Shown: positions 25,934-35,159, counted from the first letter of the stretch. The stretch is 63,058 bases of DNA from Actinomycetota bacterium (GCA_020161245.1 JAIUOK010000026.1:1-63058); one strand, 5' to 3'. Notes: generated from the sequence alone by a model not told the origin. Made by a program: numbers and translations.

Positions 25934-28081
25934 TCAGACCGGAGGAACGACGGGCTGGCCAGTAGGGGACTTCATCGGGACGGGGCCGAGGAGGACGACG
26001 AGGGAGCGGCCGGCGAGGGTGACGGGGGCGCCGGGGGCGTAGGTGAGTTCGTGGCCGGGCAGTCCGGCGTCGGGGTCGGCGGTGTCGAGGACGACGTGCC
26101 ACTCGACGGCCTCGCCCACGGCCGGGACGACGATGTCGAGCGGCTCCCACCAGCCGTTCACCATCACCACCACATCGTCATCCAGCATCGGCGACCCGTC
26201 ATCGGCGAGATCGGGGTCGTCCTGCCCGTCGAGATGCAGGGCGATGGCGCGCGCTCCGGGGTCCGACCAGTCGGCGTCGGACATGCGGCGGCCCGACGGG
26301 GCGAACCATGCGATCTCCTCGAGCGCAGTACCCGCCAGGAATCGGCGCCGACGCAGGACGGGGTGGTCGCGCCGCAGCGCGAGCAGCCGGCGCGTGAAGG
26401 CGAGCAGGTCCTGGTCAGCAGAATCCCAGTCGTACCAGACGGTCTCGTCGTCGAGGCAGTAGCCGTTGTTGTTGCCGCCTTGCGTGCGGCCGATCTCGTC
26501 GCCGCCCAGGATCATGGGGACGCCGAAGGAGGTCAGCAGTGCCGCGAGCAGCGTCCGCTGCGCCTGGGCGCGCGAGGCGAGGACCGCCGGGTCGTCGGTC
26601 GGGCCCTCGGCGCCGTGGTTCCACGACAGGTTGCCGTCGGTGCCGTCGCGGTTCTCCTCGCCGTTGGCCTCGTTGTGCTTGCGGTCGTAGCTGACAAGGT
26701 CGCGCAGGGTGAAGCCGTCGTGCGCGGTGACGAAGTTGACCGACGCCGTGGGGCGGCGCAGGCCGGTGCCGCCGTAGAGGTCGGAGCTGCCGGTCATGCG
26801 CGTGGCGTAGGCGCCCAGCAGTCCCTCGGTCCCGCGCCAGAAGTCGCGGACGGTGTCGCGGTAGGCGCCGTTCCATTCGCGCCACAGCGCCGGGAACCTG
26901 CCCACGCCGTAGGAGTCGGCCTGGCCGACGTCCCAGGGCTCGGCGATCAGCTTGACCTGGGACAGGACGGGGTCCTGCACGACGATGTCGAAGAAGGACG
27001 CCGTCGGGGCGAAGACGCCCGCCTCGCGGCCCAGGGTGGAGGCGAGGTCGAAGCGGAACCCGTCCACATGCATGACCTCGACCCAGTACCGCAGCGAGTC
27101 CATGACCAGCCGGAGCACCGCGGGCGAGTCGGTCGACAGCGAGTTCCCGCAGCCCGTGGTGTCGATGTAGCGGGACGGGTCCTGCGGGTCGAGCCGGTAG
27201 TAGGCGGCGTTGCTCAGACCGCGGAGCGAGAGCGTGGGTCCGTCGGCGCCGGCCTCGGCGGTGTGGTTGTAGACGACGTCGAGGACGACCTCGATCCCCG
27301 CGGCGTGCAGGGTCTTGACCATCTCCTGGAACTCGACGACCTGCCCGCCGCGCTCCCCTTCCCGCACGCGCGCCGAGTAGGGGGCGTGCGGCGCGAAGTA
27401 GGCGAGGGTGTTGTAGCCCCAGTAGTTGGTGAGGCCGCGGGCATGGACCGAGGGCTCGGTGACCGAGTGGTGCACCGGCAGGAGCTCCACCGCCGTGACG
27501 CCGAGCCCGACGAGATGCTCGACCACGGCGGGATGGGCGAGTCCGGCGTAGGTGCCGCGCAGCTCGGGCGGGACGTCGGGGTGGCGCATCGTGAGGCCGC
27601 GCACATGGGTCTCGTACACGACGGTGTCGGCGTAGCGGCGCCGCGGCGGCGCGTCGTCGCCCCAGTCGAAGGCCGGGTCGACGACGACCGACCAGGGCAC
27701 GCTGCCGGCCGAGTCGAGCCCGGGCATCCCTCCCTCGGCGTCGAGGCTGAAGATCTCGGGGCCGTAGGACAGGACGCCGTCCAGGGCGCGCGCGTACGGG
27801 TCGACCAGCAGCTTCGACGGGTCGAACCGGTGCCCGGCGGCCGGGTCGAACGGTCCGTGCGCCCGCAGCCCGTAGCGCATCCCCGGGGCAAGGCCGGCCA
27901 CGAACCCGTGCCACACACCGAAGTCCAGCTCGGGCAGGCGCACCCGCTCCTCGGAGCCGCCCTCGACCAGGACGCACAGGTCGACGGCACGGGCGTGCGG
28001 CGCGACCACCGACACGTTCGCCCCGCCGGCGACCGGCGTGACGCCCACGGGCGTCGGCTGGCCGGGGACGGCGCGCATCAT
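25934..28081 (-). CDS. glgX: glycogen debranching enzyme GlgX (GH13)
   Basis: 715 aa. The N-terminal CBM48-type domain (VGVTPVAGGANVSVVAPHA) is followed by a GH13 barrel with VVLDVVYNHTAEAG (region I), MHVDGFRFDLASTLG (region II, nucleophile Asp), LIAEPWDVGQ (region III, acid Glu) and NFVTAHDGFTLRDLVSYDRKHNEANGEE split by normal linkers (region IV). GLTNYWGYNTLAYFAPH is typical of GlgX/TreX. It cleaves alpha-1,6 branches of limit dextrin during glycogen breakdown. The start ATG 28081 overlaps the cydB stop (ATGA), an unusual link between a respiratory oxidase and glycogen metabolism. Confidence 0.94.
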   Translation of the reverse strand: MMRAVPGQPTPVGVTPVAGGANVSVVAPHARAVDLCVLVEGGSEERVRLPELDFGVWHGFVAGLAPGMRYGLRAHGPFDPAAGHRFDPSKLLVDPYARALDGVLSYGPEIFSLDAEGGMPGLDSAGSVPWSVVVDPAFDWGDDAPPRRRYADTVVYETHVRGLTMRHPDVPPELRGTYAGLAHPAVVEHLVGLGVTAVELLPVHHSVTEPSVHARGLTNYWGYNTLAYFAPHAPYSARVREGERGGQVVEFQEMVKTLHAAGIEVVLDVVYNHTAEAGADGPTLSLRGLSNAAYYRLDPQDPSRYIDTTGCGNSLSTDSPAVLRLVMDSLRYWVEVMHVDGFRFDLASTLGREAGVFAPTASFFDIVVQDPVLSQVKLIAEPWDVGQADSYGVGRFPALWREWNGAYRDTVRDFWRGTEGLLGAYATRMTGSSDLYGGTGLRRPTASVNFVTAHDGFTLRDLVSYDRKHNEANGEENRDGTDGNLSWNHGAEGPTDDPAVLASRAQAQRTLLAALLTSFGVPMILGGDEIGRTQGGNNNGYCLDDETVWYDWDSADQDLLAFTRRLLALRRDHPVLRRRRFLAGTALEEIAWFAPSGRRMSDADWSDPGARAIALHLDGQDDPDLADDGSPMLDDDVVVMVNGWWEPLDIVVPAVGEAVEWHVVLDTADPDAGLPGHELTYAPGAPVTLAGRSLVVLLGPVPMKSPTGQPVVPPV

Positions 28082-29094
28082 GCCGCCGGCAGCGCGGTGG
28101 GCAGGCCCGCGCGGCTGGAGATGCGCGCGCGGAAGACGTAGGCGGTCCAGGCCTGGTACGCGAGGACCACGGGGAACAGCACGACCGCCACCCAGGTCAT
28201 CACGGTGAGCGCGTACTGGCCCGACGCCGTGCCGGCGACCGTGAGGCTGTAGGCGGGGTCCGTGCTCGAGACCAGGACGTTGGGGTACAGCCCGGCGAAC
28301 AGCGCAGCGACGGTGGCGCCGATCGTCACCGCCGTGGCGACGAACGACCAGCCGTCGCGCCCGCGCCCCACGAGCATGGCGGACGCGACAACGCCCAGGA
28401 CCGAGAGCGCGCCCAGCACCGCCGCGAGGACCGTCCGGCCACCGAGCGCCCAGGTCGCGGCGGCTGCAGCGACGACCAGCACGGCGCCCGCCCAGCGCAG
28501 GCCCGAGGCCGCCCGGATGGCGCGGTCGCGCACCTCGCCGTCGGTCTTCACCGCGAGGAACGTCGAGCCGTGCAGGAGCGAGAGCACGAGCAGCGTGCTG
28601 CCGAGCAGCAGCCCGAAGGGCGTGAGCAGGTCGAGGAAGGAGCCGGTGAACTCTCCGGAGGAGTCGATCGGCAGCCCCGCCAGCAGGTCGCCGAGCCCGA
28701 CGCCGATGAGCAGCGGCGCCAGCACCGAGCCGGCGACCAGGGTGGCCGTCCAGGTACCGCGCCAGCGAGACGAGTCGTGCTTGCCACGGAACTCGAAGGA
28801 CACGCCTCGGACGATGAGGGCGAGCAGGACGAGGACCAGGGCGAGATAGAGAGCCGAGAACCAGGTCGCGTACCAGGCGGGGAACGCGGCGAACGTCGCG
28901 GCTCCCGCCGTGATCAGCCAGACCTCATTGCCGTCCCAGAGCGGGCCGATCGAGTTGATCGCGACGCGCCGGCCGGCCTCGTCGCGGCCGACCCACGTGT
29001 GCAGGGCACCGACGCCGAAGTCGAAGCCCTCGAGCACGAAGAAGCCGGTCCAGAAGACGGCGATGATGACGAACCAGATCAGGGGCAGGTCCAT
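28078..29094 (-). CDS. cydB: cytochrome bd oxidase subunit II
   Basis: 338 aa from ATG 29094 (MDLPLIWFVIIAVFWTGFF); AGGGGAG precedes it, whereas the longer start at 29136 lies inside the intergenic spacer and cydA end. CydB signatures: FFVLEGFDFGVGAL near the N-terminus and INSIGPLWDGNEVWLITAGAA. About eight to nine membrane helices. It forms the quinol:oxygen oxidoreductase with CydA, useful at low oxygen. cydA is 13 bp upstream and glgX overlaps downstream. The cydDC exporter genes often found next in actinobacteria are absent here. Confidence 0.95.
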   Translation of the reverse strand: MDLPLIWFVIIAVFWTGFFVLEGFDFGVGALHTWVGRDEAGRRVAINSIGPLWDGNEVWLITAGAATFAAFPAWYATWFSALYLALVLVLLALIVRGVSFEFRGKHDSSRWRGTWTATLVAGSVLAPLLIGVGLGDLLAGLPIDSSGEFTGSFLDLLTPFGLLLGSTLLVLSLLHGSTFLAVKTDGEVRDRAIRAASGLRWAGAVLVVAAAAATWALGGRTVLAAVLGALSVLGVVASAMLVGRGRDGWSFVATAVTIGATVAALFAGLYPNVLVSSTDPAYSLTVAGTASGQYALTVMTWVAVVLFPVVLAYQAWTAYVFRARISSRAGLPTALPAA

Positions 29095-29107
29095 GACGTC
29101 GCTCCCC

Positions 29108-30505
29108 TCAGTAGGCCAGCTCGGGCGCGCGGTCACGGTCGGCGGCGGCGTGCTCCTCGGGCGGGAGCCCGCGTCGCGCGTGCCGCACCATGAGGACCGC
29201 GGCGATGACGCCGAGCGTCGCGTACACCAGGAAGAACACGGTCATGCTGACCGCGATCTGCGCCGCCCCTACCGACGGCGACAGCCCGTCCTTGGTGAGC
29301 ATGAGCCCGTCGACGATCCAGGGCTGACGGCCGTTCTCGGTCAGGACCCACCCGGCCGTGCCCATGACGAAGGGGATGAGCACGGACCACGTGGCCACGC
29401 GGTGGAAGAGGCTGGCGTCGTCGAGCCTGCGCCGCCAGAGCAGCAGCACCCCCCAGAGCGCGATGATGACGGCCAGCCCCGCGAAGTACGCCATCGCGCG
29501 CATGGACCAGTACTGCACGAACACGTTCGGGTAGTACTGGATGTCGCCCGACGGGTACTCCTGCTCGTACTGCGCCTGCAGCTCGTTGATGCCCGTGACC
29601 TTGCCGTTGATGTCGCCGGTGGCGAGCCACGACAGCAGGTAGGGGATCTGGATGATCTTGGTCGGCGGGTCGTCGGAGGTGTAGCCGCCGATCTGGAACA
29701 GCGAGAAGCTGCACGGCTGGCAGGTCTCCCACTGCGCCTCCATGGCCGCCACCTTCATCGGCTGGTTGACGGTGATGGCCTGGCCGAGCTTCCCGCCGAG
29801 ATGGAACTGAGCGAGCGCGGCCACGAGCACGACCCAGATCGCCAGCTTCGCGGTGCGGTGGAACACCCTCGTGTCGTTGCCCTTGCGCAGGTGCCACGCC
29901 GAGACGGCGAGCATCACCGCGGCGCCGTAGACCAGCGCGGTCGCCAGCACATGCAGGTACGCGGGGAGGAACACCGGGTTGCCGAACACGTCTCCGATGG
30001 AGCTGAGCTGCGGCGCGCCCGTCGCGGGGTTGATCTCGTAGCCGACCGGGTTCTGCATCCAGGAGTTGGCGGCGATGATGAACAGGGCCGACAGGGCGGA
30101 GCCGATGGCGACGGCCCACGCGGAGGCGAGGTGCAGCCCGCGCGGCAGCACGGTCCAGCCGAACACCCAGACCCCGAGGAAGGTCGACTCGAGGAAGAAC
30201 GCCGCGAGCCCCTCCATCGCGAGCGGTGCGCCGAACACGTCGCCCACGAACTTCGCGTACGCCGACCAGTCCATGCCGAACTGGAACTCCTGAACCAGCC
30301 CGGTGACGACGCCCACAGCCACGCTGAGCAGCAGCAGCCCGCCGAAGAACCGGGTGAGCCGGCGGTAGTCGTCGTTGCCGGTGCGGTACCACTGCGTATG
30401 CAGGACGGCGACCAGGAACGCCGTGCCGATCGTCACCGGCACGAAGAAGAAATGGAAGATGCTGGTCATCGCGAACTGCGCCCGCGCCAGCTCCAACGCG
30501 TCCAC
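29108..30505 (-). CDS. cydA: cytochrome bd oxidase subunit I
   Basis: 465 aa from GTG 30505, preceded by GAGGGG 7 nt upstream. The N-terminus has LARAQFAMTSIFHFFFVPVTIG with a haem-ligand His. Other marks are FFLESTFLGVWVFGW and ANSWMQNPVGYEI, AQFHLGGKLGQAITVNQPMKVAAMEAQ, and the quinol-loop motif ENGRQPWIVDGLM. Nine membrane helices are expected. The quinol loop is of the short type. A segment with two cysteines (ETCQPCSF) lies after the central helix. It oxidises menaquinol and reduces oxygen. First gene of a cydA-cydB-glgX set. Confidence 0.96.
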   Translation of the reverse strand: MDALELARAQFAMTSIFHFFFVPVTIGTAFLVAVLHTQWYRTGNDDYRRLTRFFGGLLLLSVAVGVVTGLVQEFQFGMDWSAYAKFVGDVFGAPLAMEGLAAFFLESTFLGVWVFGWTVLPRGLHLASAWAVAIGSALSALFIIAANSWMQNPVGYEINPATGAPQLSSIGDVFGNPVFLPAYLHVLATALVYGAAVMLAVSAWHLRKGNDTRVFHRTAKLAIWVVLVAALAQFHLGGKLGQAITVNQPMKVAAMEAQWETCQPCSFSLFQIGGYTSDDPPTKIIQIPYLLSWLATGDINGKVTGINELQAQYEQEYPSGDIQYYPNVFVQYWSMRAMAYFAGLAVIIALWGVLLLWRRRLDDASLFHRVATWSVLIPFVMGTAGWVLTENGRQPWIVDGLMLTKDGLSPSVGAAQIAVSMTVFFLVYATLGVIAAVLMVRHARRGLPPEEHAAADRDRAPELAY

Positions 30506-30897
30506 GTCAGAACCCCTCTGCTCCCCCGGTACGCGCCGGGGCTTCTCCCGCTCGAGCCTGCAGGGCCGGCGCCGACGACCCCCGGCCGCACCCCCCGGCG
30601 CCGCCGCGTCGACGGTAGCAGCGGGCTCCGGCACCGGAGCGCGTTCGCCGATGCGCCCACCGCGGGATCACCCCGCGCGGGTGAGCGTGCCCGCCCGGCC
30701 AATCCCCCCACGCCGTGCACCGGGACTGCACGCGGCGCGCCGGCGCGCCCGGCCCGGCCCGCCGCAGCCCTGCCCGCGTCAAGCTCCCCACGGAGCAGGC
30801 GGAACCCCTTCCCGCGACGGGGTTCTGCCCGCGCGCCGACTGGCCGGCCCGCTCCCGGAGTGGTAGGCGCAGTTTCAGCATTACTTCACAGAGGGTC

Positions 30898-30926
30898 TTG
30901 ACACTGCGTTCAGCCACGTTCATGTT
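30898..30926 (+). promoter_or_regulatory. probable promoter of the amidohydrolase gene
   Basis: TTGACA (30898-30903), 17-bp spacer, CATGTT (30921-30926), about 90 bp upstream of ATG 31017. The 511-bp gap 30506-31016 between cydA and this gene is otherwise without a supportable gene; its left part must carry the cydA promoter, which I cannot place. Confidence 0.55.
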
Positions 30927-31016
30927 TGCTCCCAAGCCGGCGAGGGTGCCGCAGCGCTCCCGCCGGGCAGCCCAGTCCGCCGCGCCGACCCGACGGCGCG
31001 CGCTCGAAGGAGAGCG

Positions 31017-32483
31017 ATGTCCGCGACCACCGACGCACTCTCGAACGCCCCCGCCGTCGTCCTGCGCGGCGGCACCGTCCTCACCATGGACGGCCAGCAC
31101 ACCGTCCTGTCCGGCGGCGACGTGCTCGTCGTCGGCGACAAGATCGAGGCCATCGGCCACAACCTGCCGGTGCCCGAGGGCACGGTCGAGATCGACGCGT
31201 CCGGCGGCATCGTGATGCCGGGCATGATCGACACGCACCGCCACATGTGGCAGACCGCGATGCGCGGCTACGGCGCCGACTGGACGCTCACCCAGTACTT
31301 CGTCTGGTACTACCTCGAGTGGGGCAAGTCGTTCCGCCCCCAGGACGTCTACTCCGGCAACCTGCTCAGCGCCATCGAGGCCGTCGACGCCGGCGTGACG
31401 ACCTCGGTCGACTGGTCGCACGGCCTGCAGAGCACCGACCACGCCGACGCCGCGCTCGACGCGCTCGAGGAGATCCCCGGGCGGTTCGTCCTCGCCTACG
31501 GCAACATCCAGCAGGGCCCGTGGGAGTGGTCGACCGCTCCGGAGTTCCGCGACTTCGTCCAGCGACGCATCCACGGCTCGTCCGACCTCATCGGCTTCCA
31601 GCTCGCCTTCGACGTCACCGGCGACCCCGCGTTCCCGGAGAAGGCGGCGTTCGAGTCCGCGCGCGAGCTCGGCGTCAACGTGAACACCCACGCAGGCGTG
31701 TGGGCGATCACGAAGGACGAGAGCATCAACCTGATGTACGAGAACGGCTTCATGACGCCGGGCCAGATCTACGTGCACTCGACCACGCTGGGCCCTGAGT
31801 CGTACCAGAAGATCGCAGCGACCGGCGGCTTCGCCTCGGTCTCCACCGAGAGCGAGAGCAGCGCCGGCCAGGGCTACCCGCCCACCTGGCAGCTGCGCAA
31901 GTACGGCGTCCCCGTCACACTGTCGATGGACACCAGCGTCTGGTGGAGCGCCGACCTGTTCTCGGCCATGCGCAGCACCCTCAACGCCGACCGCGTGCGT
32001 GTGCACATGGCGGCGCACGAGAAGGGCGACACCGTCATCAACCACCCGCTGCGGGCGGAGACGGTGGTCGAGTGGGCCACGATCGGGGGCGCCAAGGCCC
32101 TGGGGATGGACGACAAGGTCGGCAGCATCGAGGTCGGCAAGCAGGCCGACATCGTGCTCATCAAGAACGACCGCTCCCCCGCGATGTTCCCGATCCTCAA
32201 CCCCTACGGCCACGTCGTGTTCCAGGCCACCCGCGGCGACGTGCACACCGTGCTGGTCGACGGCAAGGTGCTCAAGCACGACGGCCTGCTCGTGGGCGCT
32301 GCGGACAAGGTCGGCAAGGCCCGCGAGGCCGTGGGCCAGACCGTCGACCACCTCATGCAGGCCCTCGGCGACGAGAAGTGGGTCAACGGCATGAACCCCG
32401 AGCTCGCCCCGGACGAGCTGTTCGACAACCCCTACCAGTACTCCGACCACGAGATCGGCGGCGCCGAGGCGCACGAGGAGTAG
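31017..32483 (+). CDS. amidohydrolase of the ATZ/TRZ (chlorohydrolase/deaminase) type
   Basis: 488 aa from ATG 31017, with a perfect AAGGAG site. N-terminal strand region VVLRGGTVLTMDG, metal-binding MPGMIDTHRHMWQTAMRGYG (HxH), then VNTHAGVWAI and IYVHSTTLGPES, and SMDTSVWWSADLFSAMR where the catalytic Asp lies. The C-terminus IGGAKALGMDDKVGSIEVGKQADIVL is typical of the superfamily. Such enzymes hydrolyse amino or chloro groups from N-heterocycles (atrazine chlorohydrolase, guanine or adenosine-type deaminases). Neighbours (bicupin, SDR, XRE-cupin regulator) suggest a small catabolic unit; the substrate is unknown. Confidence 0.88.
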   Translation: MSATTDALSNAPAVVLRGGTVLTMDGQHTVLSGGDVLVVGDKIEAIGHNLPVPEGTVEIDASGGIVMPGMIDTHRHMWQTAMRGYGADWTLTQYFVWYYLEWGKSFRPQDVYSGNLLSAIEAVDAGVTTSVDWSHGLQSTDHADAALDALEEIPGRFVLAYGNIQQGPWEWSTAPEFRDFVQRRIHGSSDLIGFQLAFDVTGDPAFPEKAAFESARELGVNVNTHAGVWAITKDESINLMYENGFMTPGQIYVHSTTLGPESYQKIAATGGFASVSTESESSAGQGYPPTWQLRKYGVPVTLSMDTSVWWSADLFSAMRSTLNADRVRVHMAAHEKGDTVINHPLRAETVVEWATIGGAKALGMDDKVGSIEVGKQADIVLIKNDRSPAMFPILNPYGHVVFQATRGDVHTVLVDGKVLKHDGLLVGAADKVGKAREAVGQTVDHLMQALGDEKWVNGMNPELAPDELFDNPYQYSDHEIGGAEAHEE

Positions 32484-32495
32484 CGAGCCCCAGAC

Positions 32496-32531
32496 AGAGG
32501 AGGGCGGCCCCCGACGGGCCCGCCCTCCTCT
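32496..32531. terminator. bidirectional hairpin terminator
   Basis: AGAGGAGGGCGG (32496-32507) pairs with CCGCCCTCCTCT (32520-32531), with further pairing of GGCCC/GGGCC inside the loop. It stands between the convergent amidohydrolase and bicupin genes. Confidence 0.85.
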
Positions 32532-32553
32532 GCGTCGTCCCGAGGACCTGCGA

Positions 32554-33462
32554 TCAGGAGCCGTCGCCCTCGAGGAGCTGCTCGAGGTACTCCCAGTCGC
32601 GGTTGAAGCGGTACGAGTGCTGCGCCGGCGGCTGCGGCGCCTGTGTCTCGATCCAGCGCACGAGACCGCTGCCGCGGTTGTGGAACCCGTGGTCGGCGCC
32701 GACGCCGGCCCACAGCACGTCGCCGGGGCGCAGCACGAGCTCGTCGCCCTCGACGAGGGCGTGCACCTCGCCCTCGACCATGACGTAGGCCTCCTCGAAG
32801 GGGTGGTCGTGCGGGTGGGCGATCGCCGTGGGCTGGTACTGCACCATGAACATCGTGTGCAGCTGCGCCTTGAGCCGCTGGTCGACCAGCATGCGCACGC
32901 CGATGCCGCTGTAGGCGAGCAGGGCGGTGGCCATGCTCGCCGACACCTGCGGCGCGTCGACCTTCGAGCCGACGGCCAGGGTCGAGAGGTCCATCGACGA
33001 GCCGTCGAAGCGGAACGAGCTCTGGTTGCGCGGATCGCGGATGTCGGCGGCGGCGACGGCGGAGTCCTCGAGGCTCTCCCCTGTGAAGAACGTGTCCTTG
33101 CGCCGGGTGTCCTCGAACGGCGCCGGCGCGCTCATCTGCAGCCATGACGCGGGTGCCCCGTCGGTGCGGATCGAGTAGGTGACGCCCACGGGAACGGCGA
33201 GGCAGTGGTCGGCGGCGAGCCGCACCGACTGCCCCAGCATGGTGAGCACGATCTCGCCCGACATCACGTAGACGCTGACCTCGAACGAGTGGACCACCGC
33301 CTCGATGCGGCCGTGCGGCTCGAGGTGGCACAGGTACAGGCCCATGTGGGGCGAGCCCTGCGACTTCCCGACCAGCTGCTGGCGGGAGAAGCCGCGCGAC
33401 CGGTCGGCGTAAGCCTCGGGCAGGACGTTCTGCGTCTCGTCGAACCGGGTGACGTGGTACAT
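32554..33462 (-). CDS. bicupin protein, ureidoglycine-aminohydrolase-like
   Basis: 302 aa. Two cupin barrels: the first with VVHSFEVSVYVMSGEIVLTMLGQSVRLAADHC, the second with HPHDHPFEEAYVMVEGEVHALVEGDELVLRPGDVLWAGVGADHGF. The second has the full metal-binding set (HxH, E, H) whereas the first lacks it. This arrangement, an inactive N-terminal and an active C-terminal cupin of about 280-300 residues, is that of (S)-ureidoglycine aminohydrolase and relatives. With an ATZ/TRZ amidohydrolase across the terminator, a purine- or ureide-like substrate is a reasonable guess. Lies 30 bp downstream of the SDR gene, so probably in one operon. Confidence 0.85.
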   Translation of the reverse strand: MYHVTRFDETQNVLPEAYADRSRGFSRQQLVGKSQGSPHMGLYLCHLEPHGRIEAVVHSFEVSVYVMSGEIVLTMLGQSVRLAADHCLAVPVGVTYSIRTDGAPASWLQMSAPAPFEDTRRKDTFFTGESLEDSAVAAADIRDPRNQSSFRFDGSSMDLSTLAVGSKVDAPQVSASMATALLAYSGIGVRMLVDQRLKAQLHTMFMVQYQPTAIAHPHDHPFEEAYVMVEGEVHALVEGDELVLRPGDVLWAGVGADHGFHNRGSGLVRWIETQAPQPPAQHSYRFNRDWEYLEQLLEGDGS

Positions 33463-33492
33463 CGGGGGATCCGCCTCCGGGCGCTGGGTCGG

Positions 33493-34191
33493 CTAGCGGA
33501 CGAGGACGCCGCCGTCGACGACGAGGTTCTGCGCGTTGACGCCCCCGTTGTCGAGCAGGAACAGCGTGGCGCCGACGATCTCGTCCATGGTCACGGTGCG
33601 GCCGATCGGCGTCCGGCCGGCCACCATCGAGGTGTCCTTGCTGGCCCACTCGGGGCTGTCGCCGACGATGCCGGGGTGGACGGCGTTGACCCGCACCGGG
33701 GCCAGCTCGTTGGCCAGTGTGCGGATCATCGAGCTGATTCCGCCGTTGACCGTGGTGACGGTCGTGGAGCCGGGGTAGGGCCGCAGCATCGCCAGCCCGC
33801 CGAACAGCACGATCGAGGCGTCGGGCGTGAGGCGGTCCGCCAGCACATGCACGGCCTCGGTGTAGCCGACCAGCTTGAGCACGGCGAGCCTGGTGGCGCC
33901 CTCGAGGTTGTAGTCCTTGACGCTGTTGGCATCGCGCTCGATGGCCGCGACGATGAGTGCGTCGACGGACTCGACGTCGGCCAGCGCCGCCCGGATCGTG
34001 GTGGGCTCGGCGAGGTCGACGGCGATGCCTCGGACCGACGGACCGATCTCGGCGGCTACCGCCTGGGCGCGGGCTGCGTCGCGGCCTGAGATCACGACCG
34101 ACATGCCGTCCGCCGCGAGCCGCGATGCGAGCTCCCTGCCGATGCCCGAGGTGCCCCCCAGGATGACTGCGGTGCCCTGCCTGACGCCCAC
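33493..34191 (-). CDS. SDR-family protein lacking the YxxxK motif
   Basis: 232 aa from GTG 34191, with CGGAGG 5 nt upstream. Rossmann motif AVILGGTSGIGRELASRL, then VISGRDAARAQAVAAEIG and VNAVHPGIVGDSPEW. At the place of the catalytic Tyr-x-x-x-Lys the sequence reads VTTVNGG, so both residues appear replaced. Members of this kind are known in actinobacteria and may use another mechanism or bind ligands without catalysis. First gene of an SDR-bicupin pair, with a strong promoter at 34236-34264 on the minus strand and a divergent XRE-cupin regulator. Confidence 0.85.
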   Translation of the reverse strand: MGVRQGTAVILGGTSGIGRELASRLAADGMSVVISGRDAARAQAVAAEIGPSVRGIAVDLAEPTTIRAALADVESVDALIVAAIERDANSVKDYNLEGATRLAVLKLVGYTEAVHVLADRLTPDASIVLFGGLAMLRPYPGSTTVTTVNGGISSMIRTLANELAPVRVNAVHPGIVGDSPEWASKDTSMVAGRTPIGRTVTMDEIVGATLFLLDNGGVNAQNLVVDGGVLVR

Positions 34192-34235
34192 GTCGACCTC
34201 CGTCCTCGCCGACGCCGTCGTCGGCCGCTCACGCG

Positions 34236-34264
34236 ACTGTAAAGAGACCCCCTGAAGGCGTCAA
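34236..34264 (-). promoter_or_regulatory. sigma70-type promoter of the SDR-bicupin operon
   Basis: On the minus strand: TTGACG (34259-34264), 17-bp spacer, TACAGT (34236-34241), 45 bp before the GTG start. Both boxes and the spacing are close to consensus, which is notable in such GC-rich DNA. The divergent regulator starts about 200 bp away and likely acts here. Confidence 0.65.
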
Positions 34265-34459
34265 GCATCCCTTAACTTCGTGCAGACCACCCGCCGACCT
34301 GGGGAGCCGCCCGGGCGTCCCCTCCCCGGGCCCCCGACGGTGTTTCCGCTACGGCACGGGGGCGATCCGCCGTGAGGTCGGCCGATGCAGGACGGCCTGT
34401 GCAGTACAGTCCGGATGAACGTCCGGGGCAGCAGTGCCCCCTGCCCCGCCGGAGGACCG

Positions 34460-35146
34460 ATGGAAGCGGCAGCAGGCGCACGGATCCGCAGCAGGCGCCG
34501 CGAGCTCGGGCTGTCGCTGCGCGAGCTCGGGGCCAGGGTGGGAGTCTCGGCGAGCATGCTCTCCCAGGTCGAGAACGGCCGTTGCCGCGCCAGCGTCGCC
34601 ACGCTCTACAAGCTCGTCAACGAGCTCGGACTCACCCTCGACGACCTCTTCGCCGATGCCTCCGCCGCGCCGGCTGAGACGCCGCCCTCGGCTCCCGCCC
34701 GGCGCAAGGGCCGGTCGGCATCGGTGTCGGGCCCGGCCCGTCGCGGCCCCGTGCTGTCGTCGGGCGACCGCACGACGATCGAGCTCGAGTCCGGGGTCAC
34801 CTGGGAGAAGCTGTCCAACACCGCGCCCCCGGGCCTGGAGTTCATCCTGGTGACCTACCGGCCGGGCAGCAGCTCCGGGAAGTCCGGCAAGTTCTCCCAG
34901 CACGAGGGCTTCGAGTGCGCCTACATCGAGTCGGGCGAGCTCACCTTCCACCACATGTTCGACACCTGGACGCTGCGCGCCGGCGACACCGTGACCTTCG
35001 ACGCCTCCGAGCCGCACCGGCTCGAGAACCTCGGCGACGAGGACGTGCGTGCGGTGTGGATCGTCCTGCGCGACGCCGCGTCCGGCCACGCCGGGTCGAC
35101 CGCTGCGGCCGAGCAGCGCGGTCCCGCGGTCGTCCGCGGGTCCTGA
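34460..35146 (+). CDS. XRE-family regulator with C-terminal cupin
   Basis: 228 aa from ATG 34460, with GGAGG 4 nt upstream; ATG 34385 is in frame but lacks a ribosome site. An XRE helix-turn-helix occupies about 5-65: GARIRSRRRELGLSLRELGARVGVSASMLSQVENGR. A linker follows, then a cupin domain (GKFSQHEGFECAYIESGELTF, LRAGDTVTFDASEPHRLEN) that senses a small ligand. This design is that of PuuR/HipB-like catabolic repressors. Divergent from the SDR-bicupin operon and close to the amidohydrolase gene, which it probably controls. It converges on the GGDEF-EAL gene with 13 bp between stops. Confidence 0.9.
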   Translation: MEAAAGARIRSRRRELGLSLRELGARVGVSASMLSQVENGRCRASVATLYKLVNELGLTLDDLFADASAAPAETPPSAPARRKGRSASVSGPARRGPVLSSGDRTTIELESGVTWEKLSNTAPPGLEFILVTYRPGSSSGKSGKFSQHEGFECAYIESGELTFHHMFDTWTLRAGDTVTFDASEPHRLENLGDEDVRAVWIVLRDAASGHAGSTAAAEQRGPAVVRGS

Positions 35147-35159
35147 GACCGCCGGGCCC

